Of a DNA stretch of 10,775 nucleotides, positions 1 to 6,819 are shown piece by piece. The notes below the pieces were generated by a model. It worked only from the letters and a program-made list of their open reading frames with translations. It made no database searches and was not told the origin of the DNA. Where the stretch lies: assembly GCA_012512335.1 (NCBI GenBank), contig JAAZEK010000262.1, positions 1 through 10,775 on the forward strand, read 5' to 3'. How positions within the stretch are numbered: position 1 is the first letter of the stretch; every line of letters starts with the position of its first letter. The DNA comes from Clostridiales bacterium (lineage in GTDB: Bacteria; Bacillota; Clostridia; Caldicoprobacterales; DTU083). A program made the position numbers and the translations under genes.

Positions 1-78
1 ATATAACTGGCATATAGCGTATGTTTGTATGTGTATTTCATGATACATCCTGTATTTTTTATATATTAGTTTACTATT

Positions 79-149
79 AAAGATTCCTCGTTTCACTCGG
101 AATGACAGAACTATCCCCGCATCATCCAGAGCGATTGCGAAGGTTCTTT
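79..149. repeat. Dispersed intergenic hairpin repeat, two inverted halves
   Basis: Two 29-base arms (79-107 and 121-149) are imperfect inverted copies of each other, matching at about two thirds of positions with one gap, around a 13-base loop. The left arm contains CCTCGTTTCACTCGGAATGA and the right arm, read on the minus strand, contains CCTTCGCAATCGCTCTGGAT. Both resemble a CCTTCGCTC..CTCAGGATGACA type of dispersed intergenic repeat that I know from many bacterial genomes; this is recalled and was not searched. A near-identical half recurs at 5850-5880 and a diverged half at 8814-8841. The element lies just downstream of the LiaF-like gene, so its transcript could fold and act as a 3' end structure, but no clear T-tract follows. 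Confidence 0.6.
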
Positions 150-156
150 CCACTGA

Positions 157-669
157 TTAATGACTTATCACAGTGCTACCAAATACTGTATTGACCTCCA
201 ACTTTATATCAGCTTCTTTCTTTCCTTGTGGATCAGACAAAAAAGTTCGATCTCCAAAGGTAAGGCTTGAGCCATCAGGAAACTGAGTAGAAGAAAAGAC
301 AGAATTCGCCTCAATTTCCACAGATGCATCCTTAGGAAGCAAAATCTCAGCTGAACCAAATATTGTGCTTACTTCCATCTTTCTATTCAAATCAGCAATT
401 GGGATCTCTCTGAAATCAAAGGTGGCGCTTCCAAATATTACACTATAGTCTTTCTCATTTATGTCTACACTTATTCTACCTTCATTAAAAATAATGGTAT
501 TCTTGTCCTGATATCCTGTTCCTCCTCCAAAAAGCAGGGAAAGACCCAGTGAAAGCAAAAAAAGCCCAATAATAATACGAAATGCGGGAACATTCCAATT
601 AAAATAATGCTTTAGAATCAGGAACAAACCAGAGGAAATTAGAAACAAACCCCAGAAAAAAGTTCGCAT
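157..669 (-). CDS. LiaF-like membrane protein (cell-wall stress response family)
   Basis: This 170-residue protein has two predicted membrane segments (about residues 4-20 and 30-48) followed by a beta-rich domain. That domain carries a repeated motif, IFGSA at 78-82, IFGSA at 103-107, VFSST at 124-128 and VFGST at 162-166. This is the layout of the LiaF C-terminal-like family, whose best-known member is a membrane-bound inhibitor of the LiaRS cell-envelope stress system in Bacillus. Many homologues are stand-alone proteins of unknown role, and no LiaR or LiaS gene is visible here. The ATG at 669 follows an AAAGGGTGGCGGG stretch that can serve as a ribosome binding site. It starts 84 bases after the ceramidase-like gene on the same strand, so read-through is possible, but the function does not obviously fit the sugar genes. 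The family call is firm and the role is not. Confidence 0.8.
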   Translation of the reverse strand: MRTFFWGLFLISSGLFLILKHYFNWNVPAFRIIIGLFLLSLGLSLLFGGGTGYQDKNTIIFNEGRISVDINEKDYSVIFGSATFDFREIPIADLNRKMEVSTIFGSAEILLPKDASVEIEANSVFSSTQFPDGSSLTFGDRTFLSDPQGKKEADIKLEVNTVFGSTVISH

Positions 670-753
670 TTAGACCCGCCACCCTTTCATTATCAATTCT
701 ATCTACCTAACATTCTATCTATCAATCATTCTAACTATGCTAGTGAATAAATA

Positions 754-2055
754 TTAACTGTTCTTAAGAAGCTCCAATGCTTTATTAATCATAGCATCTC
801 CTACAGATCTCTCGTACTTGGATACTACTGGCTCATAACCGCCTTCATCATATGATTCTGGTGTACAAACATAGCCATTACCATATCCATTGGAAGTACT
901 GGCAAGATATGTGTTCTTATAGGGAGATTCTTTCTTAAGCCTTAGAGCAAATTCCACGAATATTTCGGTTGGAACAGCTACAATTCTGTTTTCGCCTATG
1001 CCAAGCACAAATATTTCAATAGGGTTATTAATAGCCATAGCCTCAATGGCCTTAGCTCCTCCCATAGATGTTCTTAGCATATTATTGGCACCAATTAAGG
1101 CACATTCAAGAGTTCTCTGAACAGCATACGATTCATTATTCTTAATGGAGTTTTGATAATCATTTTCTACCTTTTGTTGTAGTGCTTTTGCTTCTTCAAC
1201 TGGCGGTATTTTCTTCATTTCTGGTTCCAATTCGGTATGGACTGTAAATAAGCTAACATTATGCTCATATTCCAATTCAGATAATACTTTCTCTGCTTCA
1301 GTGGCAATTGCATAGCCAACTCGTTTGGCTTCCTCAAAAGTTTGGCCAGTTCTAAAATGTCTTGACGATTGATCTCCTGCAGCACCATTATGAAATCCTA
1401 CTACAACTTCACTGTTCTTATCTTGAAAATATTCATAGATGTAAGCTGGATAATCAGCGGAAATAGCTCTACTCTCTGCATGAAGGAATGTAGGATGTAA
1501 AGCATAATTAATTAAAACCCCTCTTAATTCATCCTTTGCATCTTTTATACCAGTTACAAACACATCAGGATCTGCAGGACCGTCTTTATCTCGACGATTA
1601 CCACCAACGCCCTGCTCCTTGCCGCAATGTCCTTTGCCCATTGCTATTTTTGCAGGAAAGGCTGATATCTTTGCTTCTGAAACACCCTCCACAATTAACT
1701 TACTTACCTGATCCAAGTAATATGGATACATTTCACGGTTGTCGTGATTAAATGGCACACTTCCGCAAGCCGGTGCTGAATGAGTGTGGGTAGCAGAAAT
1801 AAGGATATTTTCTGGCTTAATGCCACAGGCTTGATGGATCTGTTCTCTCACTTTTTTAACCCTAGGTTTAGTGTAGCTTATAAGATCCAAAGTAATTATT
1901 GCTATCTCAGTTTCTTCGTTTCTTAAATAAAAGCAATGTGCTTTTAAATCATCGTGTACTTCTGTATGATAACGATCTTTTGGTTCTGGGTAACCGGATA
2001 AAAATGTGGGGAAATCCGGTGTTATAATTTTCTCTTTTACTCCTGCGTATAGCAT
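754..2055 (-). CDS. Compact cytoplasmic neutral ceramidase-family hydrolase
   Basis: This 433-residue protein matches the N-terminal catalytic domain of neutral/alkaline ceramidases, zinc-dependent enzymes that hydrolyse an amide bond. Family hallmarks are visible: ATHTHSAP at 88-95 (zinc ligands H90 and H92), ALHPT at 185-189 (H187), NGAAGDQSS at 223-231 holding the candidate nucleophile S230, VPTE at 361-364 (E364), and a tyrosine-rich NGYGNGYV...YDEGGYE stretch at 389-408. Classical secreted ceramidases are about 650-700 residues, with a signal peptide and an Ig-like C-terminal domain; both are absent here. The protein is therefore probably cytoplasmic and may act on a small amide rather than membrane ceramide (inference). 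The start is set by GGAAGGAG nine bases before the ATG. It lies 73 bases after the FGGY kinase gene on the same strand, probably in one operon. Confidence 0.8.
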   Translation of the reverse strand: MLYAGVKEKIITPDFPTFLSGYPEPKDRYHTEVHDDLKAHCFYLRNEETEIAIITLDLISYTKPRVKKVREQIHQACGIKPENILISATHTHSAPACGSVPFNHDNREMYPYYLDQVSKLIVEGVSEAKISAFPAKIAMGKGHCGKEQGVGGNRRDKDGPADPDVFVTGIKDAKDELRGVLINYALHPTFLHAESRAISADYPAYIYEYFQDKNSEVVVGFHNGAAGDQSSRHFRTGQTFEEAKRVGYAIATEAEKVLSELEYEHNVSLFTVHTELEPEMKKIPPVEEAKALQQKVENDYQNSIKNNESYAVQRTLECALIGANNMLRTSMGGAKAIEAMAINNPIEIFVLGIGENRIVAVPTEIFVEFALRLKKESPYKNTYLASTSNGYGNGYVCTPESYDEGGYEPVVSKYERSVGDAMINKALELLKNS

Positions 2056-2128
2056 TTATTAAGTCTCCTTCCAATTCATCACCATATTTATTGCATTATG
2101 GCTTTATCAGTTTATACACTGTTTTATA

Positions 2129-3577
2129 TCAGTTCAATAAACTTTTTGTTTCTGCATAAGCTTTTATTCTCTCTTTATAGACCTCATGGTTTTTCGGATT
2201 AGGAACATATTTTGTCTGCATACCCCCAACCATTCTCTTGGCATCTGCTAAATCCTTGTATATACCAGCACCAATTCCGGCACAAAGAGCTGCACCAAGG
2301 CTACCCGTCTCATGAGTACGCGGAACTACTACCGTCATATTTGTGATATCAGCAATTATTTGACACCATATGGAGCTGGTAGCACCACCACCGAAGATAC
2401 TAATTTCTTTAGCACTTCTAGCTCCTTGACTAATTCGCTGATGAGCAGTTATGCGCTCTTGAATTTCATAACCAATACCTTCCAATACAGAACGGATTAT
2501 GTCGCCCTGTGTAATCTCCAGACCAAGCCCTGTAAAAAAACCCTCATTATTAACAGAAACTCCTTTGCTGAGCTTTGGATAGAAGAAAATACCATTAGAA
2601 CCAGCGGGAGTTTGTTCTGCTAGAGCATCCATTTGTGCGTATGATATCTGTGAGAACATAGTATTTCTTACCCATTTCAACGCTGCCCCTGCTGTTCCTA
2701 TACTGTTTTCAAGCATCCAGTTGTCACGGCTAAATCCATGACAGGCTACGCCCATGCTTTCGTCTACTACATGTGTATCTGCTATGGAAGAAATTGCACT
2801 AGCGGTACCTAAGGAGACAGTTATAATTCCATGATCAATACCGGCTCCAGCTGCTGCTGCCTTTTGATCTTGTAATCCCATAACTACCTTGGTTTCTGTT
2901 GATAGTCCCAGCTCTTCTGCTACTTCAGGCAATACAGTTCCTATCACATCTCCAAAGTTATGTATTGAAGGAAACTTATCCATGTCTATGTCATATTTTT
3001 CAAAAAACTCTGAAATCCATTCATGTTTTACTGTGTCAAAGCAAAGGGTACCACTAGCCATTGTATAATCAGTTGCACATTGGCCAGTAAAACGATACAC
3101 CAAAAAATCCAGACCCATTAAAAACTTATAAGTATTATCATAAATCTCTGAGCGATGTTTCTTTAGCCACATTACTTCAGGAAAAACGAGGGAACTGATT
3201 TGTCTTCCAGTCCGTGAGTAAATGGAAAAGTTGTCGTAATCCGATTTTATTTCATCAGCCTCTTCCATAGCCCGATTATCGTACCAGCTGATAGCATTCA
3301 TTAGCGTATTGCCGTGTTCGTCTATTGGAACAAAAGAAATTCCTTGGGAGCTCATGGATAAGCCCAAAACCTTTGTTCCTTCTACATCGGCGTTTTTCAA
3401 AGCTGTTTTAATAGCTGTCTTGACATGAGCCCACCATAGGTTAGCATCCTGTTCTACCCCTTCTGGTGTAAAAATCAGATCGTATTCAATATAATGTTCA
3501 CCTAAAATATTGCCTTCTAAATCAAAGATCATGCTCTTACAGCCTGTAGTTCCCAAATCAATTCCCAATAAATACAT
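2129..3577 (-). CDS. FGGY-family carbohydrate kinase (xylulokinase-like)
   Basis: This 482-residue protein has full FGGY kinase length and architecture. FGGY kinases phosphorylate sugars and polyols with ATP in the cytoplasm. The N-terminal phosphate-binding motif is GIDLGTTGCKSMIFD (5-19). ISWYDNRA at 96-103 corresponds to the sugar-contacting region. The catalytic base is predicted as D237 in GLQDQK, and the C-terminal ATP-site glycine-rich stretch FGGGATSSIW lies at 395-404. It resembles xylulokinases, but substrate specificity within FGGY cannot be read from motifs, so xylulose, other ketoses, polyols or an unusual sugar remain possible. AAAGAGG sits seven bases before the ATG. It lies 101 bases after the NagB-like gene and 73 bases before the ceramidase-like gene, all on one strand. 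The context points to phosphorylation of the product that the neighbouring enzymes handle. Confidence 0.9.
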   Translation of the reverse strand: MYLLGIDLGTTGCKSMIFDLEGNILGEHYIEYDLIFTPEGVEQDANLWWAHVKTAIKTALKNADVEGTKVLGLSMSSQGISFVPIDEHGNTLMNAISWYDNRAMEEADEIKSDYDNFSIYSRTGRQISSLVFPEVMWLKKHRSEIYDNTYKFLMGLDFLVYRFTGQCATDYTMASGTLCFDTVKHEWISEFFEKYDIDMDKFPSIHNFGDVIGTVLPEVAEELGLSTETKVVMGLQDQKAAAAGAGIDHGIITVSLGTASAISSIADTHVVDESMGVACHGFSRDNWMLENSIGTAGAALKWVRNTMFSQISYAQMDALAEQTPAGSNGIFFYPKLSKGVSVNNEGFFTGLGLEITQGDIIRSVLEGIGYEIQERITAHQRISQGARSAKEISIFGGGATSSIWCQIIADITNMTVVVPRTHETGSLGAALCAGIGAGIYKDLADAKRMVGGMQTKYVPNPKNHEVYKERIKAYAETKSLLN

Positions 3578-3678
3578 TTCGTTTTCCTCTTTATTATATT
3601 ATTTTACTGCTTTAATACCTTATCCTAGTTCAATATTCCCACTTTTATAAGTGTCACGTTCACTTGTAAAATTACTAA

Positions 3679-4620
3679 TTAATATCCAACTGTTTCTAAA
3701 ATTTCAATGGGTTTTGCAATGTTAGGATCTATATAGATTGTGCTAGGCAGAACCTGATATATAGAACCTGGCATCATTGGTGTTACCGGTCCATGTGTAA
3801 TTAAGCGGGATGTCATGCGCTGCCATGAAGAAAATGTGCCCATAGTACCTAATCCATGACCTTCTACTCTTTTCTTAGCGTGCTTTACATCTCTTGGACC
3901 AATAGTAGCTGCCTTAGGTGGAACAGCTCCAACATTTCCAGAACAACCAAAAACACCGTGGAGTGAGTTCTGTACTATTGTCAATGGATGAAGGTTAATA
4001 ATTTTTGCAGGCTGCTCAAGGTACTCTTCTATGGAATCTACCTCTGTATATTCCGGAACAGGATCAATAAATGCAATATGCCCTGCCCATCCGGGGCCTG
4101 ATGTAAAGTAATCAATTCCTCCATCGGTTTTTTCATCAATTAAATCTGAAAAATAGTCGATGTTCTTATTTGTGGGATATAAAATATTTTCTTCTAAAGG
4201 TCGTAAATCTGGATCAATTTTATTGATAAAGTATTTCATAAATGAATATATGAAACCAGATTTGTATGTAATAGGTGCAATGTTGTCGTTCTCATCAGCC
4301 CATTCATCCATCGCTACAAAAACGCAGTTTTTACAGTCTACACGATGTGTGTTGATCAATTCTGCTAGAACCATGTGGGTATTTGGGTTTGGGTTACCAA
4401 AAATAGTTGAGAACTTTTTGTTTTGTTCATAGGATTCCTTAATTCCTGCAAACTTGTCAGCCATTACCACCGAGCCATAGCCTGAGAGAATTTTAATTCG
4501 CACGTCAGGATTTGGATGCTGTTCAATTTCCTCCGGTGTCATTTTAGCAAGCCGTGCTAACAATTCCCTGTCCTTAATGGGTGCCCAATCAGCTGGTGTG
4601 AACTTAAAAGAGTTATCCAT
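3679..4620 (-). CDS. NagB-like glucosamine-6-phosphate isomerase/deaminase homologue with altered active site
   Basis: This 313-residue protein belongs to the glucosamine-6-phosphate isomerase/6-phosphogluconolactonase superfamily. It is longer than the usual ~240-270 residue NagB because of an N-terminal extension of about 70 residues. MDEW (104-107) corresponds to the NagB MDEY motif with catalytic Asp72, here D105. GPGWAGHIAFIDP (175-187) corresponds to GVGNDGHIAFNEP. The histidine is kept (H181), but NagB Asp141 is replaced by alanine (A179) and Glu148 by aspartate (D186). The glycine-rich sugar-phosphate loop of NagB is also replaced, by FGNPNPNTH (74-82). The fold is therefore recognisable but the substrate or reaction is probably not that of ordinary NagB. 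The ATG follows AGGAGG at good spacing. It is the first gene after the promoter and the paired palindromes, and is followed by the kinase and hydrolase genes. Confidence 0.8.
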   Translation of the reverse strand: MDNSFKFTPADWAPIKDRELLARLAKMTPEEIEQHPNPDVRIKILSGYGSVVMADKFAGIKESYEQNKKFSTIFGNPNPNTHMVLAELINTHRVDCKNCVFVAMDEWADENDNIAPITYKSGFIYSFMKYFINKIDPDLRPLEENILYPTNKNIDYFSDLIDEKTDGGIDYFTSGPGWAGHIAFIDPVPEYTEVDSIEEYLEQPAKIINLHPLTIVQNSLHGVFGCSGNVGAVPPKAATIGPRDVKHAKKRVEGHGLGTMGTFSSWQRMTSRLITHGPVTPMMPGSIYQVLPSTIYIDPNIAKPIEILETVGY

Positions 4621-4631
4621 TGTTTATTCCT

Positions 4632-4637
4632 CCTATA
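4632..4637 (-). promoter_or_regulatory. Shine-Dalgarno of the NagB-like gene
   Basis: On the minus strand, AGGAGG lies shortly before the ATG at 4620. It fixes the start of the first gene of the operon. Confidence 0.75.
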
Positions 4638-4655
4638 AAATTGATTTGATGATCT

Positions 4656-4671
4656 CACTCGCATGAGAGTG
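4656..4671. promoter_or_regulatory. Operator-like palindrome, copy 1
   Basis: CACTCGCATGAGAGTG is a 16-base near-perfect dyad with a single mismatched pair, and it is almost identical to the dyad at 4700-4715 (14 of 16 bases). It lies in the untranslated leader of the NagB-like gene, between the predicted promoter and the ribosome binding site. Two copies 44 bases apart fit a dimeric repressor that binds both and loops the DNA or blocks transcription. No regulator gene is visible in the window. Confidence 0.6.
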
Positions 4672-4699
4672 GGTAAAAATTTTTATTTGTTATTGATAG

Positions 4700-4715
4700 C
4701 ACTCGTATGAGGGTG
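4700..4715. promoter_or_regulatory. Operator-like palindrome, copy 2
   Basis: CACTCGTATGAGGGTG, flanked by G and C to give an 18-base dyad, matches the copy at 4656-4671 at 14 of 16 bases. Its centre is 44 bases from that of the other copy, about four helical turns. It lies about 25-40 bases downstream of the predicted transcription start of the NagB-like operon, a position typical of a repressor site. Confidence 0.6.
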
Positions 4716-4746
4716 CTTTCTGAAAGCTAATAAGCTTTTCTATAAG

Positions 4747-4775
4747 ATTATATCACAAGAGTGCCAAAATGATAA
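4747..4775 (-). promoter_or_regulatory. Predicted sigma-A promoter of the NagB-like/FGGY/ceramidase-like operon
   Basis: On the minus strand a perfect TATAAT -10 box (4752-4747) is preceded by TGA, giving an extended -10. It is separated by 17 bases from a weak -35, TTATCA (4775-4770). Transcription would start near 4740, leaving a leader of about 120 bases that contains both palindromes. Confidence 0.55.
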
Positions 4776-4797
4776 GTCTGTTTCGACTATAAGCAGG

Positions 4798-4834
4798 AAT
4801 TTCTTTAGTTCTGTAGAACTTAATTATAGAAATT
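4798..4834. promoter_or_regulatory. Nested dyad in the divergent intergenic region, before the SDR gene
   Basis: An inner palindrome AGTTCTGTAGAACT (4807-4820, six-base arms) sits within outer arms AATTTCT (4798-4804) and AGAAATT (4828-4834). It overlaps a possible weak plus-strand promoter with TATAGA at 4825-4830. It could be an operator for the short-chain dehydrogenase gene. It differs in sequence from the two palindromes upstream of the NagB-like gene. Confidence 0.35.
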
Positions 4835-4890
4835 GCTAAGACTTTGTGAGTAAAAATAGAGTAAAAGCAAACTCCTTGGAGGAATATTTG

Positions 4891-5745
4891 ATGGAATTTT
4901 ATTATGGTAATGTTGTTTTGCTTACAGGTGCATCTTCAGGAATCGGTAAACTAACTGCTGAGTATCTGGCTGAATTGGGATGCAAAGTATATGGAACCTC
5001 CAGAAAAGGAGAAAATGGAACTATTGTGTTTCCTAATGACAGCTCCACTAACAGCAAGCAAGCCACTCTGAAAGGCTTTGTGAAGATGGTTCAATTAGAT
5101 GTTTGCAATGACTTATCTGTAAAGGATGCTGTTGATTATGTGATACAGCAAGAAAGTCGTATCGATGTTCTCATTAATAATGCTGGTTTTGGTATTTCAG
5201 GAGCCATAGAGGAAACCTCTGAAAAAGAGGCTTTTTCTCAATTCGATACAAACTTTTTTGGGATGCATCGAATGTGTAGAAAGGTTCTTCCTATTATGCG
5301 AAAGCAAAGGAAAGGGCTTATTATCAACATCGGTTCTGTTGCAGGAACATTCTCCATACCATACCAGTCAATGTATTCCGCAAGTAAATCTGCTATGAAA
5401 TCGTTTACGGAAGCACTTCGTATGGAAGTTCGAGAATTTGGCATCAGGGCAGTTGTTATAGAACCTGGGGATACGCAGACTGGTTTTACTGATAACCGAT
5501 ATTATAGCCAGGAGTCTGAGAGCACAAGCTATCCCAAAGGCAAAGCCTCTATTGAAAAGATGATAAAAGATGAGCGTAACGGAGATAGGCCGATAGGAGT
5601 AGCTAAAACCATCGGTAAACTGTTAAATGCGAAGAACCCACCGAGCCGTGTTACCATTGGCATGGTCTACAAAGTGTTTACACAGTTAAAAAGAGTTTTA
5701 CCCAGCAGATTGGTTGAGTTTATTTTGGGTAAGATGTATGGGTAG
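4891..5745 (+). CDS. Short-chain dehydrogenase/reductase (SDR family)
   Basis: This 284-residue classical SDR is an NAD(P)-dependent oxidoreductase. It shows the Rossmann nucleotide motif TGASSGIG (12-19), NNAG (96-99), the catalytic serine in IGSVAG (S149), the catalytic YSASK motif (Y162, K166) and EPGDTQTGF (191-199). The start is the ATG at 4891, because GGAGG lies eight bases upstream and the Rossmann strand begins a few residues later. A GTG at 4846 would add 15 residues with no ribosome binding site. A lysine- and serine-rich insertion at about 41-65 separates the second beta strand region from LDV. The C-terminal tail (about 255-284) is typical of steroid-dehydrogenase-like SDRs, but the substrate cannot be inferred. 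It is transcribed divergently from the NagB-like operon across a roughly 270-base region. Confidence 0.88.
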   Translation: MEFYYGNVVLLTGASSGIGKLTAEYLAELGCKVYGTSRKGENGTIVFPNDSSTNSKQATLKGFVKMVQLDVCNDLSVKDAVDYVIQQESRIDVLINNAGFGISGAIEETSEKEAFSQFDTNFFGMHRMCRKVLPIMRKQRKGLIINIGSVAGTFSIPYQSMYSASKSAMKSFTEALRMEVREFGIRAVVIEPGDTQTGFTDNRYYSQESESTSYPKGKASIEKMIKDERNGDRPIGVAKTIGKLLNAKNPPSRVTIGMVYKVFTQLKRVLPSRLVEFILGKMYG

Positions 5746-5849
5746 TACGTGATACAGGTTACGGGTAGATTATGGTACGAGATGATAGGCATTTGTTTAC
5801 AAAGGATGTAACTTCAGTAATTTCAATGGAGAAAAAGATTAAAACAAGC

Positions 5850-5880
5850 TTCCTCGTTTTACTCGGAATGACAGAACTAT
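5850..5880. repeat. Second copy of the dispersed repeat (half element)
   Basis: These 31 bases match 84-114 with a single difference (T for C), in the same orientation. The second, inverted half found at 121-149 is not present here. The copy lies between the SDR and DUF3842 genes, 26 bases before the TTG start. Confidence 0.75.
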
Positions 5881-5906
5881 ATGGAGCATTATAAGGAGAA
5901 CTGAAA

Positions 5907-6344
5907 TTGAAAATATTAGTTATAGACGGCCAAGGTGGTAAAGTTGGTAAAGCTATTGTAGAGCAATTAAAGGTAGCCCTGCCAAACCAAAATATTATAG
6001 CCATCGGAACAAACAGCATTGCTACTTCAACAATGTTAAAGGCAGGTGCGGACATGGGTGCAACAGGAGAAAATCCTGTAGTTCATAATTCTAAGGATGC
6101 AGATATAATTGTAGGGCCAATAGGCATTATTCTAGCTAATGCTCTTTTAGGAGAAGTAACCCCACAAATGGCTGCCGCTATTAGTGGTTCTCATGCACAT
6201 AAATTCCTGATTCCCAGTAACAAATGCAACAGCCACGTGGTGAGTACTCAAAATCTAAGTCTAACTGACTATGTTCAACTGGCAGTAGAAAGAGTTACAG
6301 CTTTTTTAATACATCCGTCCGCTGAAGACCTAACAAGATTATAG
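5907..6344 (+). CDS. DUF3842 family protein
   Basis: This 145-residue protein belongs to the uncharacterised DUF3842 family found mainly in Clostridia. Conserved family blocks are visible: a Rossmann-like start VIDGQGGKVGKAI (5-17), GTNSIATSTMLKAGAD (34-49), GATGEN (51-56), VGPIGII (69-75), GEVTP (82-86) and LIPSNKC (101-107). The glycine-rich N-terminus suggests nucleotide or cofactor binding, but no reaction is known. Translation starts at TTG, eight bases after GGAG, and no in-frame ATG nearby gives a better start. Its 3' end overlaps the convergent ECF S-component gene by 50 bases. Its proximity to a vitamin-type transporter component may be meaningful, but that is inference. Confidence 0.85.
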   Translation: MKILVIDGQGGKVGKAIVEQLKVALPNQNIIAIGTNSIATSTMLKAGADMGATGENPVVHNSKDADIIVGPIGIILANALLGEVTPQMAAAISGSHAHKFLIPSNKCNSHVVSTQNLSLTDYVQLAVERVTAFLIHPSAEDLTRL

Positions 6345-6819
6345 GTATCAATATTAGTTGGATTACAATACCAATCCATGCAGTTACAAATGCACCTGCA
6401 ATAAAAGCAGAGAAGGAGTAGCTATTACCTGAAATGCCTAATAATATGACATTGGCTATGCCCATTACTACACGGCCTGCTATCATAGCACCAATCAAAG
6501 AAATAAATACATTTAGCTTTAGATTCTTATATAAAAATCCTGCAACGAATCCATAAGTCGCCAGTTCAAATGCCATTGAAATAGCTACTGGGTAAAGTGG
6601 TGGTTTGCCTGTAAAGGCACTGGCGAGAAGCGGTACAACAAAGCCTACCAGAACACCATACTCTTTACCTAGTATAAAACCACATAGGAGTATAGGAATG
6701 TGCATAGGCAGAATTACCTGACCAATAGTAGGGATGGGGCTTAAAATCATAGGTAATAATATACCTAAGGCAACGAACATAGCTGCAAGCACCAAATGTA
6801 GAGTAGAAGTTTTTTTCAT
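6295..6819 (-). CDS. ECF transporter S component (substrate-binding membrane subunit)
   Basis: This 174-residue, very hydrophobic protein with five to six membrane helices has the length and pattern of ECF-type S components. These bind a vitamin or similar micronutrient and share the energising ABC module encoded elsewhere. Recognisable parts are the N-terminal KKTSTLHLVLAAMFVALGI, with the small-residue AAMFVALG motif (12-19) expected to contact the T component, LPMHIPILLCGF (37-48), and YPVAISMAFELATYGFVAG (76-94). The start at 6819 is chosen because GGAGG lies six bases upstream; an in-frame ATG at 6903 falls inside a hairpin and lacks a ribosome binding site. No ECF ATPase or T component is in the window, so it probably uses the shared module. 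The ligand is not assignable. A structured leader precedes it. Confidence 0.85.
   Translation of the reverse strand: MKKTSTLHLVLAAMFVALGILLPMILSPIPTIGQVILPMHIPILLCGFILGKEYGVLVGFVVPLLASAFTGKPPLYPVAISMAFELATYGFVAGFLYKNLKLNVFISLIGAMIAGRVVMGIANVILLGISGNSYSFSAFIAGAFVTAWIGIVIQLILIPIILLGLQRTDVLKKL

Noticed and set aside
3620..3670. A CACTT/AAGTG-rich stretch between the NagB-like and FGGY genes, as a terminator.
   Set aside because: The stems are only about five bases and no T-run follows, so it does not argue against co-transcription.
4757..4774. A possible sigma-54 promoter (TTGGCAC followed by TGAT).
   Set aside because: The -12 element lacks the GC dinucleotide and does not match the required TTGC; the overlapping extended -10 TATAAT explains the region better.
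4846..4890. An upstream GTG start for the short-chain dehydrogenase.
   Set aside because: The ATG at 4891 has a strong GGAGG at good spacing and gives the normal family N-terminus; the GTG has no ribosome binding site.
5759..6055. A 98-codon minus-strand ORF opposite DUF3842.
   Set aside because: It is antisense to the well-conserved DUF3842 gene and has no ribosome binding site or recognisable sequence.
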